A stretch of DNA of 64,000 nucleotides from Streptococcus oralis Uo5 (GTDB taxonomy: Bacteria > Bacillota > Bacilli > Lactobacillales > Streptococcaceae). Positions 1 through 9,791 of the stretch are shown piece by piece. The position numbers and the translations under genes were made by a program. The notes beneath the pieces were generated by a model. That model was given only the letters and a program-made list of their open reading frames with translations, did not search any database and was not told the DNA's origin. Position 1 is the stretch's first letter. Every line of letters starts with the position of its first letter. The stretch is from assembly GCF_000253155.1 (NCBI RefSeq), contig NC_015291.1:1459001-1523000 (forward strand), written 5' to 3'.

Positions 1-6
1 ATTTTT

Positions 7-22
7 TTTAATGTATATTAAA
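7..22. promoter_or_regulatory. dyad upstream of psaB, possible metalloregulator site
   Basis: TTTAAT and ATTAAA flank a 4-base centre just before the psaB ribosome binding site (AGGAGG, 27-32). DtxR-family manganese repressors bind AT-rich dyads upstream of psa/sca operons, so this may be part of the PsaR operator. The rest of the promoter lies outside the window. It could also be chance in AT-rich DNA. Confidence 0.3.
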
Positions 23-43
23 AGATAGGAGGAAAACAACTGT

Positions 44-769
44 ATGATACGTATCGAAAACCTCAGTGTCTCCTACAAAGAGACGTTGGCACTAAAGGAT
101 ATTTCACTAGTGCTCCACGGACCGACTATTACCGGAATTATTGGTCCAAACGGTGCTGGAAAATCAACTTTATTAAAAAGTATGTTGGGAATTATCCCAC
201 ACGAAGGTCAGGCCTATCTCGATGACAAAGAAGTCAAGAAATCGTTACATCGAGTTGCCTATGTCGAGCAAAAAATCCATATCGACTACAATTTCCCTAT
301 CAAGGTCAAGGAATGTGTCTCACTGGGACTCTATCCATCTATCCCGCTCTTCCACACTTTAAAGGCCAGCCACTGGAAAAAAGTGGCGGATGCACTTGAA
401 ATCGTTGGACTCTCAGACTATGCTGATCGCCAAATCAGTCAGCTCTCAGGAGGACAATTCCAACGTGTTTTGATTGCCCGCTGCTTAGTTCAGGAAGCTG
501 ACTACATCTTTTTAGATGAGCCTTTCGCTGGAATTGACTCGATCAGTGAAGAGATTATCATGAATACGCTGAGAGATCTTAAAAAAGCTGGTAAAACAGT
601 TCTCATCGTCCATCATGACCTCAGCAAAGTCCCCCATTATTTTGACCAAGTTTTGCTTCTCAATCGAGAATTAATAGACCTTGGTCCAACTGAAGAAACC
701 TTTACCGAAGCCAATCTTAAGAAGGCCTACGGTAACAAACTCTTTTTCAATGGAGGTGACCTATGTTAG
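44..769 (+). CDS. psaB: manganese ABC transporter ATP-binding protein PsaB
   Basis: ATPase subunit of the Mn2+ importer PsaBCA, working at the inner face of the membrane to energise PsaC. The 241 residues hold all ABC ATPase motifs: Walker [10 protein letters not shown] (34-42), signature LSGGQ (134-138), Walker B with FLDEP (156-160) and the switch histidines near 190. The start follows an AGGAGG site 11 bases upstream. Its last 7 bases overlap psaC, so translation is probably coupled. Equivalent genes are called scaC or fimA-operon ATPases in other oral streptococci. The promoter and any gene further left are outside the window. Confidence 0.95.
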   Translation: MIRIENLSVSYKETLALKDISLVLHGPTITGIIGPNGAGKSTLLKSMLGIIPHEGQAYLDDKEVKKSLHRVAYVEQKIHIDYNFPIKVKECVSLGLYPSIPLFHTLKASHWKKVADALEIVGLSDYADRQISQLSGGQFQRVLIARCLVQEADYIFLDEPFAGIDSISEEIIMNTLRDLKKAGKTVLIVHHDLSKVPHYFDQVLLLNRELIDLGPTEETFTEANLKKAYGNKLFFNGGDLC

Positions 770-1611
770 CAGAATTTATCGATGGATTGCAACATTTCCA
801 TTTCCTACAAAACGCCCTGATAACAGCTATAGTCATCGGAGTCGTTGCTGGAGCCGTGGGATGTTTTATCATCCTGCGTGGAATGTCTCTCATGGGGGAT
901 GCCATCTCTCACGCTGTTTTGCCCGGCGTAGCCCTTTCCTTTATCCTGGGAATTGATTTCTTTATTGGAGCGATCATCTTTGGCTTGATGGCTTCCATCA
1001 TCATTACCTACATCAAGGGAAACTCTATCATCAAGAGTGACACTGCCATTGGTATTACCTTTTCATCTTTCTTAGCCTTAGGTGTCATCTTGATTAGTGT
1101 TGCCAAGAGTTCGACAGACCTCTTCCATATCCTTTTTGGGAATATCCTCGCTGTCCAAGATACGGACATGTGGATCACCATTGGTGTGGGTGCAATCATT
1201 CTCTTGATTATCGGGATTTTCTTTAAACAACTATTGATTACATCCTTTGACGAACTCCTGGCTAAAGCCATGGGAATGCCCGTCAATTTCTACCACTATC
1301 TGCTCATGGTGCTCTTGACCCTTGTGTCAGTCACTGCCATGCAAAGTGTTGGAACTATTCTTATCGTGGCCATGTTGATCACCCCAGCTGCGACGGCTTA
1401 CCTTTATGCGAATAGCCTAAAGAGCATGATTTTTCTTTCATCAACCCTAGGGGCAACCGCTTCTGTTTTGGGACTCTTTATCGGCTATAGCTTCAATCTC
1501 GCAGCAGGATCCAGCATCGTGCTCACATCTGCCAGCTTCTTTTTAATCAGTTTCTTTATCTCTCCAAAGCAACGATACTTGAAACTAAAAAATAAAAAAA
1601 TCAATAAATAA
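763..1611 (+). CDS. psaC: manganese ABC transporter permease PsaC
   Basis: Membrane permease of the Mn2+ importer, family ABC-3 (ZnuB/MntB-like). The 282 residues are largely hydrophobic with about eight or nine membrane segments and a basic C-terminus. A GGAGG site six bases upstream of ATG lies inside the end of psaB, and the two genes overlap by 7 bases. It sits between its ATPase and its binding lipoprotein, so the three form one operon. The antisense frame over its middle is a shadow. Confidence 0.94.
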   Translation: MLAEFIDGLQHFHFLQNALITAIVIGVVAGAVGCFIILRGMSLMGDAISHAVLPGVALSFILGIDFFIGAIIFGLMASIIITYIKGNSIIKSDTAIGITFSSFLALGVILISVAKSSTDLFHILFGNILAVQDTDMWITIGVGAIILLIIGIFFKQLLITSFDELLAKAMGMPVNFYHYLLMVLLTLVSVTAMQSVGTILIVAMLITPAATAYLYANSLKSMIFLSSTLGATASVLGLFIGYSFNLAAGSSIVLTSASFFLISFFISPKQRYLKLKNKKINK

Positions 1612-1636
1612 GGGGAAACCCTTCTGGAGGAATCTA

Positions 1637-2566
1637 ATGAAAAAATTAGGTACATTGCTTGTACTCTTTCTTTCCGTCATTGCACTTGTAGCATGTGCTA
1701 GCGGAAAAAAAGATGCTGCTTCTGGTCAAAAACTAAAAGTTGTTGCTACAAACTCAATCATCGCTGATATTACCAAAAATATCGCTGGTGACAAGATTGA
1801 TCTTCACAGTATCGTTCCTGTTGGTCAAGACCCACACGAATACGAACCACTTCCTGAAGACGTTAAGAAAACTTCTCAAGCTGACTTGATTTTCTATAAC
1901 GGTATCAACCTTGAAACAGGTGGCAATGCTTGGTTTACCAAATTGGTCGAAAATGCCAAGAAAACTGAAAACAAAGACTACTTTGCAGTCAGCGAAGGCG
2001 TTGATGTTATCTACCTTGAAGGCCAAAACGAGAAAGGCAAAGAAGACCCACACGCTTGGCTCAACCTTGAAAATGGGATGATTTATGCTAAAAATATCGC
2101 TAAACAGCTCATTGCCAAAGACCCAAGCAACAAGGAATTCTACGAAAAAAATCTCAAAGACTATACTGAAAAACTAGACAAACTGGACAAGGAAGCCAAA
2201 GAGAAATTTAACAATATCCCTGCTGAGAAAAAACTCATCGTAACCAGCGAAGGATGCTTCAAATACTTCTCTAAAGCCTACGGTGTCCCAAGTGCCTACA
2301 TCTGGGAAATCAACACAGAAGAAGAAGGAACACCTGAACAAATCAAGACCTTGGTTGAAAAACTTCGCCAAACAAAAGTTCCATCACTCTTTGTTGAATC
2401 AAGTGTCGATGACCGTCCAATGAAGACTGTTTCACAAGACACAAATATCCCAATTTACGCACAAATCTTTACTGATTCAATCGCTGAAGAAGGTAAAGAA
2501 GGTGACAGCTACTACAACATGATGAAATACAACCTTGACAAGATTGCTGAAGGTTTGTCAAAATAA
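1637..2566 (+). CDS. psaA: manganese-binding lipoprotein PsaA
   Basis: Solute-binding lipoprotein of the Mn2+ importer and a major surface antigen of mitis-group streptococci. A signal peptide ends in the lipobox ALVAC, so Cys20 is the expected lipidated residue. The four metal ligands known from pneumococcal PsaA are present at the same numbers: His67 (DPHEYEP), His139 (DPHAWLN), Glu205 (SEGCFKY) and Asp280 (FTDS). The start follows GGAGG. It is 26 bases downstream of psaC and ends before a terminator-like hairpin, closing the psaBCA unit. Confidence 0.97.
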   Translation: MKKLGTLLVLFLSVIALVACASGKKDAASGQKLKVVATNSIIADITKNIAGDKIDLHSIVPVGQDPHEYEPLPEDVKKTSQADLIFYNGINLETGGNAWFTKLVENAKKTENKDYFAVSEGVDVIYLEGQNEKGKEDPHAWLNLENGMIYAKNIAKQLIAKDPSNKEFYEKNLKDYTEKLDKLDKEAKEKFNNIPAEKKLIVTSEGCFKYFSKAYGVPSAYIWEINTEEEGTPEQIKTLVEKLRQTKVPSLFVESSVDDRPMKTVSQDTNIPIYAQIFTDSIAEEGKEGDSYYNMMKYNLDKIAEGLSK

Positions 2567-2572
2567 TCCATT

Positions 2573-2606
2573 AAAAAACGTCATTCTCACCGAATTGGCG
2601 TTTTTT
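2573..2606 (+). terminator. terminator after psaA
   Basis: AAAAAACG and CGTTTTTT pair around a short loop, ending in a T run just after psaA. The structure is nearly symmetric, but no minus-strand gene uses it. Confidence 0.7.
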
Positions 2607-2624
2607 CAATTTCCGGTCAAATCA

Positions 2625-2654
2625 TTGGAAAAATCTGACAATTCTCGGTAAAAT
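2625..2654 (+). promoter_or_regulatory. candidate tpx promoter
   Basis: TTGGAA (2625-2630) and TAAAAT (2649-2654) are 18 bases apart and lie 26 bases before the tpx start codon, after the psaA terminator. tpx can therefore be transcribed apart from psaBCA. Confidence 0.5.
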
Positions 2655-2679
2655 AAAAGAAAAAAGAATGGAGTAGTTT

Positions 2680-3174
2680 ATGACCACTTTTCTCGGAAAT
2701 CCTGTAACCTTTACAGGTAAACAATTGCAAGTCGGAGACAAGGCACTTGACTTTTCTCTTACGACAACCGATCTCTCTAAAAAAAGTCTTGCCGACTTTG
2801 AAGGAAAGAAAAAAGTCTTGAGTGTTGTCCCATCTATCGATACCGGTATCTGCTCAACGCAAACACGTCGCTTCAACCAAGAACTAGCCAACCTTGACAA
2901 TACTGTCGTTCTTACTGTTTCTATGGACCTACCATTTGCCCAAGGACGCTGGTGTGGGGCTGAAGGTCTTGACAATGCCATCATGCTTTCAGACTACTTT
3001 GACCATTCTTTCGGGCGCGATTATGCCCTCTTGATCAACGAATGGCATCTCCTTGCACGTGCCGTCTTTGTTCTCGATACTGACAATGTCATCCGTTATG
3101 TAGAATACGTTGACAATATCAACACGGAGCCAAACTTTGAAGCTGCTATTGCTGCAGTTAAAGAAATAGACTAA
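2680..3174 (+). CDS. tpx: thiol peroxidase Tpx (PsaD)
   Basis: Atypical 2-Cys peroxiredoxin that reduces hydrogen peroxide and alkyl hydroperoxides using thioredoxin. The 164 residues include the peroxidatic Cys58 in a DTGICS context and the resolving Cys92 in GRWCGAEG, the usual pair for Tpx. It lies directly downstream of psaBCA, as in pneumococcus where it is called psaD, linking manganese uptake with peroxide defence in H2O2-producing streptococci. It has its own candidate promoter and is followed by a strong terminator. Confidence 0.95.
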   Translation: MTTFLGNPVTFTGKQLQVGDKALDFSLTTTDLSKKSLADFEGKKKVLSVVPSIDTGICSTQTRRFNQELANLDNTVVLTVSMDLPFAQGRWCGAEGLDNAIMLSDYFDHSFGRDYALLINEWHLLARAVFVLDTDNVIRYVEYVDNINTEPNFEAAIAAVKEID

Positions 3175-3194
3175 AATCACAAGCATTATGACAG

Positions 3195-3218
3195 AAAGCT
3201 AGAGAAATCTAGCTTTTT
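3195..3218 (+). terminator. terminator after tpx
   Basis: A 9-bp perfect stem (AAAGCTAGA / TCTAGCTTT) closes a GAAA tetraloop and runs into a T tract. It lies right before the psaR promoter. Confidence 0.85.
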
Positions 3219-3219
3219 T

Positions 3220-3228
3220 TGGTATACT
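3220..3228 (+). promoter_or_regulatory. extended -10 promoter of psaR
   Basis: TGGTATACT is an extended -10 (TGn plus TATACT) about 30 bases before the psaR start codon. No good -35 is visible, as expected for extended -10 promoters. Confidence 0.55.
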
Positions 3229-3257
3229 AGATGGAGAGAATATACAAGAGGAAACGA

Positions 3258-3908
3258 ATGACTCCAAATAAAGAAGATTATTTAAAATGTATTTATGAAA
3301 TCGGTACGGACATGCAAAAAATCACCAACAAAGAAATTGCTGCCCGTATGCAGGTCTCTCCACCTGCTGTAACAGAGATGATCAAACGCATGAAAAGTGA
3401 AAATCTCATCCTCAAGGATAAGGAGAACGGCTATCTATTGACAGATATTGGGCTCAAACTAGTCTCCGAACTCTATCGCAAACACCGGTTGATTGAAGTC
3501 TTTCTGGTTCACCATCTCGACTATACCAGTGACCAGATCCACGAAGAAGCTGAAGTCCTAGAGCACACTGTATCCGATCTCTTCGTAGAGAGACTGGATA
3601 AACTACTTGGCTTCCCTAAAACCTGCCCCCACGGAGGAACCATCCCAGCCAAAGGAGAGCTCTTGGTTGAAATTAACAACCTGCCTTTAGCAGATACCAA
3701 AGAAGCCGGTACCTATCTCCTGAATCGGGTTCACGATAGTTTTGACCTGCTTAAATACTTAGAAAAGCATGAAATTCATATCGGTGACCAAGTCCAAGTC
3801 AAGCAGTTTGATAATTTTTCCAATACCTTTACACTGGTCAACAAAGGTGAAGACCTCCAAGTTAGCATCGATATCGCCAAACAACTCTATGTCGAAAAAA
3901 TCAACTAA
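3258..3908 (+). CDS. psaR: DtxR-family manganese-dependent repressor (PsaR/ScaR/MntR)
   Basis: Metal-dependent transcriptional repressor of the psa operon in this genus. An N-terminal winged helix (KITNKEIAARMQVSPPAVTEMIKRM) is followed by the metal-binding and dimerisation domain (RHRLIEVFLVHHL, HEEAEVLEH) and a C-terminal FeoA/SH3-like domain, as in DtxR and MntR proteins. I chose the ATG at 3258, giving 216 residues, because AAGAGGAAA lies just upstream; the longer frame from 3231 has no such site and begins near the transcription start. Position beside its target operon supports the assignment. A terminator follows. Confidence 0.9.
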   Translation: MTPNKEDYLKCIYEIGTDMQKITNKEIAARMQVSPPAVTEMIKRMKSENLILKDKENGYLLTDIGLKLVSELYRKHRLIEVFLVHHLDYTSDQIHEEAEVLEHTVSDLFVERLDKLLGFPKTCPHGGTIPAKGELLVEINNLPLADTKEAGTYLLNRVHDSFDLLKYLEKHEIHIGDQVQVKQFDNFSNTFTLVNKGEDLQVSIDIAKQLYVEKIN

Positions 3909-3917
3909 CCCCTTATT

Positions 3918-3948
3918 CCTGAAAGAAATTCCTTTCAGGGATTTTTTA
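3918..3948 (+). terminator. terminator after psaR
   Basis: CCTGAAAG and CTTTCAGG pair around a 6-base loop, followed by ATTTTTTATT. Confidence 0.8.
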
Positions 3949-4015
3949 TTATTTTGCTTGTAAGTCCCATTCGTTTGATGTAGAATGAAGCTAGATAAAA
4001 GAGGGAGGTCTTCCT

Positions 4016-4429
4016 ATGAAAAAGCTCTTTAGAATCCATTTTGCAGCCATTGCAGTCAGCGATTTGCTACTGTTAGCAATTTTTATCTCCAAAACCGATC
4101 TCTCTGTAGACTGGCTCCTGCTCTCTGGTTTTATTTTCATCCTTGCTCAGGGACTACTGCTATTTCGCTTGGTCAACCGACTCAAAAAACAGTTCGCTGA
4201 GATTTATCCTCAGATGAATAAAAAGTTTCGCTTCTACTATTTAGGAGTAGTCATCAGCGATTTTCTATTATTTGTCCTCTTAGCCTTCGCTAGTTCTCAG
4301 CGACTTTCCTCTCTTATGCCAATCGTCACTGGTTGTCATTCTACTTTATATTATATAACGGCTAGCCACCTAAGAGAAAACTATCCAGACTTTTACAATA
4401 AACACATCTCTTTCTGGGAGTGTCTATAA
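4016..4429 (+). CDS. small four-helix membrane protein, function unknown
   Basis: A 137-residue protein with about four hydrophobic segments (near 7-27, 33-52, 72-92 and 98-115) joined by a basic loop (NRLKKQ). I recognise no family. AGGGAGG precedes the ATG. It stands between psaR and the convergent dtd gene and ends at a terminator shared by both. Two of the segments carry a similar V-SDLLL / VISDFLL pattern, suggesting an internal duplication of a two-helix unit. Membrane location is inferred from hydrophobicity only. Confidence 0.75.
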   Translation: MKKLFRIHFAAIAVSDLLLLAIFISKTDLSVDWLLLSGFIFILAQGLLLFRLVNRLKKQFAEIYPQMNKKFRFYYLGVVISDFLLFVLLAFASSQRLSSLMPIVTGCHSTLYYITASHLRENYPDFYNKHISFWECL

Positions 4430-4432
4430 ACA

Positions 4433-4459
4433 AAAACCAAGCCAGCTGGGCTTGGTTTT
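4433..4459. terminator. bidirectional terminator between the membrane-protein gene and dtd
   Basis: An 11-bp stem (AAAACCAAGCC / GGCTTGGTTTT) closes a 5-base loop. A and T tracts on both sides let it serve the plus-strand gene ending at 4429 and dtd ending at 4461. Confidence 0.85.
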
Positions 4460-4460
4460 C

Positions 4461-4904
4461 TTATCTATTTTTAGTATCAAGAATGATGGTAACTGGTCCA
4501 TCATTGACCAGCTCCACCTGCATATCCGCTCCAAAGATGCCTGTCTGAACGGGCACTTCCTGAGCTAGCTTTTGGTTGAAAGCCTCATAGAAGGCAGCTG
4601 CCATATCCGGCTTGGCGGCACCTGTAAAAGCTGGACGATTGCCCTTCTTGGTATCCGCAAAGAGGGTAAACTGAGAAATAGAAAGGATTTCCCCTTCAAT
4701 ATCCTGGACAGACAGGTTCATCTTGCCTTCTGCATCTGAAAAAATCCGCATATTGACAAGCTTTCTCACAGCATAGTCCAAATCTTCCTCTTGGTCCTCT
4801 GGACCTACACCGACCAGTAATAAAAGTCCCTGATTAATTTTCCCATGAACCTGACCTCCGATACTGACTTGGGCTTTCTTGACTCGTTGAATGATGATTT
4901 TCAT
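4461..4904 (-). CDS. dtd: D-aminoacyl-tRNA deacylase
   Basis: Removes D-amino acids, and mischarged glycine, from tRNA, a cytoplasmic translation-quality enzyme. The 147 residues show the two family signatures: the SQFTLFAD stretch with the active-site region and, near the C-terminus, NDGPVT carrying the cross-subunit Gly-Pro motif. Length fits the family. It lies 29 bases downstream of rel on the same strand, a neighbourhood common in Firmicutes. Confidence 0.96.
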   Translation of the reverse strand: MKIIIQRVKKAQVSIGGQVHGKINQGLLLLVGVGPEDQEEDLDYAVRKLVNMRIFSDAEGKMNLSVQDIEGEILSISQFTLFADTKKGNRPAFTGAAKPDMAAAFYEAFNQKLAQEVPVQTGIFGADMQVELVNDGPVTIILDTKNR

Positions 4905-4933
4905 AATAGCCTTTCTAGTAACTGAAGAGAGAA

Positions 4934-7150
4934 TTAGCCGTTGGTCCGTTTAACAGAGTAGACCTCTGGTACACTCTTAATCTTGTCCACGACTGTGGTC
5001 AGTGTAGAGAGGTTGGAAATACCAAATGAGACATGGATATTAGCAAATTTCATATCCTTAGTTGGTTGAGCATTAACAGTTGAGATATTCTTGGTCGTGT
5101 TTGAGAGAACTTGTAAAACATCATTTAAGAGCCCTGTACGGTTGAGACCATAGATATCGATGTGGGCAGTGTATTCCTTGCTTGAGAATTGATCTTCCCA
5201 TTCCACATCAAGGAGACGTTGCTCGTAGTTTTCTTGGGCGCGAAGGTTCATACAGTCCACACGGTGAATAGCTACACCGCGACCCTTGGTAATGTAGCCG
5301 ACAATGTCGTCACCTGGCACTGGATTGCAACACTTGGCAATCCGAACTAGGAGACCTGAGGCTCCTTCAATGACCACGCCACCCTCATGCTTAACCTTGA
5401 GGGTTTCTTTATTTTCAACCTTAACTTCGCCACCTTTGACAAGCTCTTCTGCTTCCGCCTTGGCCTTGGCACGCTCTTCCTCACGGCGTTCCTTTTCTGT
5501 CAAACGGTTAAAGACGGTAATAGCGCCAATTTCTCCAAAACCAATGGCTGCATAGAGGGCTTCCTCTGTCTTGTAGCTGGTCTTTTGAAGAACCTCATCC
5601 ATATGGCGCTTGTCCATGAATTTATTGGCTACATAGCCGTTTTCTTGGAACTGGGCCATCAACATTTCACGGCCCTTGTTAACGGATAATTCCTTGTCTT
5701 GATTTTTAAAGAACTGCCGAATCTTGTTGCGCGCCTTGCTGGTCTTGACCATGTTGAGCCAGTCACGACTCGGACCAAAGGAGTTGGGGTTGGTGATAAT
5801 TTCAACCTGATCCCCTGTCTTGAGCTTGGTTGTCAGTGGAACCATACGGCCATTGACCTTGGCGCCAGTCGCTTTTTCACCGACTTTGGTATGGATTTCA
5901 TAGGCAAAGTCAATCGGTCCTGAATCTTTTGGAAGGGAACGAACTGCACCATCTGGAGTAAAGACGTAAATCTCCTCCGCCAGATAGTTTTCTTTAACAG
6001 AGTCCACAAATTCCTTGGCATCATCAGCCTGGTCTTGGAGCTCCATCATCTCCTTGATCCAGTTCATCCCAATAGCAGATTCCTTGCTGTTGACCTGCCC
6101 TTTAATGCCTTTCTTATAAGCCCAGTGAGCCGCAACCCCGTACTCAGCCACTTCGTGCATTTCCTTAGTCCGAATCTGGAATTCAATCGGCCCTTTTGGT
6201 CCATAGACAGTCGTATGGATAGACTGGTAACCGTTGGCCTTGCGGTTAGCGATATAGTCTTTGAAGCGACCTGGCATAGGTTTCCAAAGTTCATGCACAT
6301 ACCCCAGCATGGCATAGACATCACTTTGGGTATCCAAGATACAGCGAATGGCAATCAGGTCATAAATCTCCTCAAAGCGTTTCTTCTTATCCTGCATCTT
6401 GCGGTAGATCGAATAGATATGCTTAGGACGACCATAGATTTTCCCTTTGAGATTGCGTTCGGTAGCGTAGTCTTCCAACTTGGTTACGACTTCATCGACC
6501 AAAGCCTCACGTTCTCTGCGTTTTTCCTTCATCATGTGGGTGATCTTGTAAAACTCAGTTGGGTTGAGGTAACGGAAAGATAGATCTTCCAACTCCCACT
6601 TGACACTGGAAATCCCTAGACGATGAGCAAGTGGTGCGTAAATTTCCATGGTTTCTCTGGAAATACGCTCTTGCTTGTCCTTTCGCAGGTGTTTGAGAGT
6701 CCGCATATTGTGCAAACGGTCCGATAATTTAACCAAGATAACACGGATATCCTCTGACATGGCCATAAGCATCTTGCGGTGATTTTCCGCCAATTGTTCC
6801 TCGAGTGATTTGTACTCAACCTTACCAAGCTTGGTCACCCCATCAACGATAATCCGAACATCATGACCGAACTCTCTCTCCAGATCATCCAGTGTCGCAT
6901 CTGTGTCCTCAACCACGTCATGCAAAAAACCACAGGCAACTGTTACGGCATCCAGCTTGAGCTTAGCCAGAATTCCTGCTACCTGAATGGGATGGATAAT
7001 ATAGGGCTCACCTGATTTCCGAAACTGCCCACTATGACAATCAACTGCGTAAATCAATGCTTTTTGTACAAAAGCAACGTCTTCCTTTGTTAAATATTCT
7101 CTCGTTAAAGCGACTACCTGATCGCCCGTCAAATTCACTTCTTTCGGCAT
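4934..7150 (-). CDS. relA: bifunctional (p)ppGpp synthetase/hydrolase Rel
   Basis: Makes and degrades the alarmone (p)ppGpp in the stringent response. The 738 residues have the long-RSH order: an N-terminal HD hydrolase domain with HDVVEDTD, a synthetase domain with [19 protein letters not shown], then TGS, a zinc-finger-like [10 protein letters not shown] segment and a C-terminal ACT domain. The RFKD signature is that of Gram-positive bifunctional enzymes such as Rel of S. equisimilis. The start [13 protein letters not shown] matches that protein's N-terminus as remembered. It is cotranscribed with dtd. Confidence 0.97.
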   Translation of the reverse strand: MPKEVNLTGDQVVALTREYLTKEDVAFVQKALIYAVDCHSGQFRKSGEPYIIHPIQVAGILAKLKLDAVTVACGFLHDVVEDTDATLDDLEREFGHDVRIIVDGVTKLGKVEYKSLEEQLAENHRKMLMAMSEDIRVILVKLSDRLHNMRTLKHLRKDKQERISRETMEIYAPLAHRLGISSVKWELEDLSFRYLNPTEFYKITHMMKEKRREREALVDEVVTKLEDYATERNLKGKIYGRPKHIYSIYRKMQDKKKRFEEIYDLIAIRCILDTQSDVYAMLGYVHELWKPMPGRFKDYIANRKANGYQSIHTTVYGPKGPIEFQIRTKEMHEVAEYGVAAHWAYKKGIKGQVNSKESAIGMNWIKEMMELQDQADDAKEFVDSVKENYLAEEIYVFTPDGAVRSLPKDSGPIDFAYEIHTKVGEKATGAKVNGRMVPLTTKLKTGDQVEIITNPNSFGPSRDWLNMVKTSKARNKIRQFFKNQDKELSVNKGREMLMAQFQENGYVANKFMDKRHMDEVLQKTSYKTEEALYAAIGFGEIGAITVFNRLTEKERREEERAKAKAEAEELVKGGEVKVENKETLKVKHEGGVVIEGASGLLVRIAKCCNPVPGDDIVGYITKGRGVAIHRVDCMNLRAQENYEQRLLDVEWEDQFSSKEYTAHIDIYGLNRTGLLNDVLQVLSNTTKNISTVNAQPTKDMKFANIHVSFGISNLSTLTTVVDKIKSVPEVYSVKRTNG

Positions 7151-7239
7151 CTATACTCTCCAATTCTTCCTACCATTTTATCACTTTTTTAAGGATATGA
7201 AAACTAGAAAAGCCTGTTTTTATGCCAATACCAATCATT

Positions 7240-7274
7240 AAAAAAACACTGCCAGATTTCTCTAGCAGTGTTTT
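7240..7274 (-). terminator. terminator after msmK
   Basis: On the minus strand AAAACACTGCTAGA pairs with TCTGGCAGTGTTTT around a GAAA tetraloop, followed by a T run. It closes the msmK transcript before rel. Confidence 0.85.
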
Positions 7275-7288
7275 GACATTTCATTTGC

Positions 7289-8419
7289 TTAGTAGACAGT
7301 TTTTTCAGTTTCTACGTCGAAGAAGTGTGCTTTGTTCAAGTCAAATCCAAGTTCAACTGTTGCACCTGTTTGCAAGTAGTCACGAGCATCCACTTTTGCA
7401 ACAAATTCATCTTTACCAACTTGGCAGTAAAGGTGAGATTCTGAACCAAGCAATTCTGATACAGAGATAGTTGCTTTAACAACTGATTCTGGGAATGTTT
7501 CAAGGAAAGCAGGTTCTGCATTCACATCTTCTGGACGAATACCGAAAATCAATTCTTTACCTTCATAGCCTTTATCACGAAGAACTTTCAATGCTCCTTC
7601 TGGAACTTTCAAGCGGAAACCGTCAGAAACAATTTCACCACCAACCAATTTCACATTGATGAAGTTCATAGCTGGGCTTCCGATGAATCCTGCAACGAAC
7701 TTGTTAACTGGGTTTTTGTAAACTTCTTGAGGGGTACCGATTTGTTCAACACGTCCGATAGTACCTGTACCAGCAGGGTTCTTAGTAGCTGACATGATAA
7801 CGATACGGTCTGCAAGAGTCATCGCTTCTGTTTGGTCGTGGGTTACGTAGATAGTTGTAGCTCCGATACGACGGTGGATTTTCGCGATTTCAGCACGCAT
7901 GGATACACGAAGTTTGGCATCCAAGTTTGACAAAGGTTCGTCCATCAAGAATACTTTTGCATCACGGACGATGGCACGACCCATGGCAACACGTTGACGT
8001 TGACCACCTGAGAGGTCAGCAGGTTTACGATCCAAGAATTCTTTCAAACCAAGGATTGCTGCTGCTTCTTGAACACGTTTGTCGATGTCTTCCTTGCTGT
8101 ATTTACGCAATTTCAAACCGAAAGCCATGTTGTCATATACAGTCATGTGTGGATAAAGAGCGTAGTTTTGGAATACCATGGCGATGTCACGGTCTTTTGG
8201 AGCTACGTCGTTGACAACCACGCCATCGATAGATGCAGTACCTTCTGTGATGTCTTCAAGACCAGCAATCATACGAAGAGTTGTTGATTTACCACATCCT
8301 GAAGGACCTACGAAAACGATAAATTCTTTATCTTTGATGTCCAAGTTGAAGTCTTCAACTGAGTAGTGTTCGCTGTTTGGATATTTTTTGTAAATGTTTT
8401 TAAGATTTAATTCTACCAT
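7289..8419 (-). CDS. msmK: sugar ABC transporter ATPase MsmK (MalK/UgpC type)
   Basis: ATPase that energises carbohydrate ABC importers. In streptococci one MsmK serves several importers (raffinose, maltodextrin, sialic acid and others). The 376 residues show Walker [10 protein letters not shown], signature LSGGQRQR, Walker [16 protein letters not shown], the switch His ([10 protein letters not shown]) and a C-terminal TOBE regulatory domain. It stands alone without permease or binding-protein genes, consistent with a shared ATPase. A cre-like site and a -10 precede it, suggesting CcpA control. Confidence 0.93.
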   Translation of the reverse strand: MVELNLKNIYKKYPNSEHYSVEDFNLDIKDKEFIVFVGPSGCGKSTTLRMIAGLEDITEGTASIDGVVVNDVAPKDRDIAMVFQNYALYPHMTVYDNMAFGLKLRKYSKEDIDKRVQEAAAILGLKEFLDRKPADLSGGQRQRVAMGRAIVRDAKVFLMDEPLSNLDAKLRVSMRAEIAKIHRRIGATTIYVTHDQTEAMTLADRIVIMSATKNPAGTGTIGRVEQIGTPQEVYKNPVNKFVAGFIGSPAMNFINVKLVGGEIVSDGFRLKVPEGALKVLRDKGYEGKELIFGIRPEDVNAEPAFLETFPESVVKATISVSELLGSESHLYCQVGKDEFVAKVDARDYLQTGATVELGFDLNKAHFFDVETEKTVY

Positions 8420-8452
8420 CGAGGTGAACTCCTTTTATTTTTTGATAGCTTT

Positions 8453-8458
8453 ATTATA
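8453..8458 (-). promoter_or_regulatory. candidate -10 of msmK
   Basis: TATAAT on the minus strand, 34 bases upstream of the msmK start codon. No convincing -35 is visible at 16-18 bases; the cre-like site begins two bases upstream of it. Confidence 0.45.
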
Positions 8459-8459
8459 G

Positions 8460-8474
8460 ATGAAAACGCTTTAC
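8460..8474. promoter_or_regulatory. cre-like CcpA site upstream of msmK
   Basis: ATGAAAACGCTTTAC matches 13 of 15 positions of the catabolite-response consensus WTGNAARCGNWWWCA. It falls between the expected -35 and -10 of msmK, a position where CcpA would block RNA polymerase. Function is inferred. Confidence 0.55.
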
Positions 8475-8505
8475 TTTTCTATGGCAAGGTGACCAAAAAA
8501 ATAAA

Positions 8506-8534
8506 AAAGTTCTGTGCAACTTGCACAAAACTTT
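8506..8534 (-). terminator. terminator after the PucR/CdaR-type gene
   Basis: On the minus strand AAAGTTTTGTGCAA pairs with TTGCACAGAACTTT (one mismatch) around one to three bases and is followed by a long T run. The stop codon of the upstream gene lies in the stem. Confidence 0.75.
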
Positions 8535-9402
8535 AAAGAATATCTGGTAAAATCAACTGATAACACAAGGTCAAGTCGGTCAATTCCTTCAACTGTAGCC
8601 CTGTCAATTCTTCCCATTTGTCAATCTTGTATTGGAGAGAATTGCGGTGCAGATAGAGTTGCTGGGCCGTTTTAGTTAGGACAGCACTGTTTTCCCAGAG
8701 AGAAAGGATAATTTCCTGAATCTGATCCTGATCCAAAATCATCTGATGCAGGTATTCTTTAATGACTCTCAGTTCCACAAGTCTTTCCCCCATACTCCAT
8801 AGATAGAGCTGTGAAAAGGTGTGTACACCTTGGTGACCTTGGCGCCACCAAGCTTTAAACAAATCCCGCTCCGCTTTGATTAAGTCTGATAGGGCTTGAG
8901 GGCCTGTCTGAGACCAAACCTGGCCTAACATGATAGACAGACGAAGGCCAAAGTCATACTCAACCGCTTCAATCATATCAGATAAGATTGAGCGAACAGA
9001 GCTATATTTATCTTGTTGAAGAACAAATACATAATCCTGAGCCCCAACCTGTAGCACTGTCTGGCAGTTGGGAAAAAGAGTCCGCATCATGTCTAGCCAA
9101 GAGGATAGATTTTCCTGTTGGTAATAGGATAGATGGCAATAAACCAGCTGAATCTTTTTGAAAGTTTGCGGTGCCTGCCCCTTCCCCTCAATCAAATAGG
9201 AATACCAAGGATTGAGCGAACGAGCCTGCTCCTGCTGGGTTAAAAGGGCAATTAACTGCTTTTCACGTTCAGTGAGATTGGACTCCTCCAGTAAAACCCA
9301 CTGATTTGAGGATCCCGGAAGCGTCAGATAGCCTTCCTTGTCGACTGGCTGGTCTACGATTTGAGCTTGTGGAAACCAATCTAGTAATTCTTTTGCAATC
9401 AT
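8533..9402 (-). CDS. PucR/CdaR-like helix-turn-helix regulator
   Basis: Putative transcriptional regulator of 289 residues. The C-terminal 60 residues form a PucR-type helix-turn-helix (SAVLTKTAQQLYLHRNSLQ, then KIDKWEELTGLQL), the hallmark of the CdaR/PucR families. The rest lacks an obvious ligand domain. I start at the ATG at 9402 because GGAGG lies 7 bases upstream; the longer frame from 9432 would overlap mrnC. It is directly downstream of mrnC and upstream of msmK, but separated from msmK by a terminator and promoter. Its ligand is unknown; control of msmK is only a guess from proximity. Confidence 0.8.
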   Translation of the reverse strand: MIAKELLDWFPQAQIVDQPVDKEGYLTLPGSSNQWVLLEESNLTEREKQLIALLTQQEQARSLNPWYSYLIEGKGQAPQTFKKIQLVYCHLSYYQQENLSSWLDMMRTLFPNCQTVLQVGAQDYVFVLQQDKYSSVRSILSDMIEAVEYDFGLRLSIMLGQVWSQTGPQALSDLIKAERDLFKAWWRQGHQGVHTFSQLYLWSMGERLVELRVIKEYLHQMILDQDQIQEIILSLWENSAVLTKTAQQLYLHRNSLQYKIDKWEELTGLQLKELTDLTLCYQLILPDIL

Positions 9403-9404
9403 TC

Positions 9405-9791
9405 CTAGCCCTCCACTTTTTGGATGCACCAAGAAATTATGGTCTCTAGGCGCTCCACATTTTCAGTCAGATGGAGATAGCCCATCACCGCCTCAAAGCC
9501 AGTAGACATGCGGTAAGTCACCACATCTGCATTTTTAGCCTTTGTGTGACTATTGGTATTGCGGCCACGTTTGTAGATTTCTTCTTCTTTTTCCGTCAGG
9601 ACTTGCTCTTCCAACATGAGGGAAATCAAGCGAGCCTGAGCCTTGGCTGACACATACTTAGTCGCCTCTTGGTGGAGTTTGTTGGGTTTGGTCATGCCTT
9701 TAAGGATGAGATGGCGACGGATATACATGGAATAAACCGCATCTCCTTCGAAGGCAAGCGCAATCCCGTTAATGAGATTGACATCAATCAC
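9405..9791 (-). CDS. mrnC: Mini-III ribonuclease
   Basis: RNase III-like nuclease lacking the dsRNA-binding domain; in B. subtilis it matures 23S rRNA ends. The 128 residues contain the RNase III core around NGIALAFEGDAVYSMYIRRH with the acidic metal-binding pattern. It overlaps the 3' end of cysS by 8 bases and is probably translationally coupled, the usual cysS-mrnC pairing of Firmicutes. Confidence 0.94.
   Translation of the reverse strand: MIDVNLINGIALAFEGDAVYSMYIRRHLILKGMTKPNKLHQEATKYVSAKAQARLISLMLEEQVLTEKEEEIYKRGRNTNSHTKAKNADVVTYRMSTGFEAVMGYLHLTENVERLETIISWCIQKVEG

Noticed and set aside
6035-6583. 182-codon open frame on the plus strand
   Set aside because: Antisense shadow of the Rel enzyme gene.
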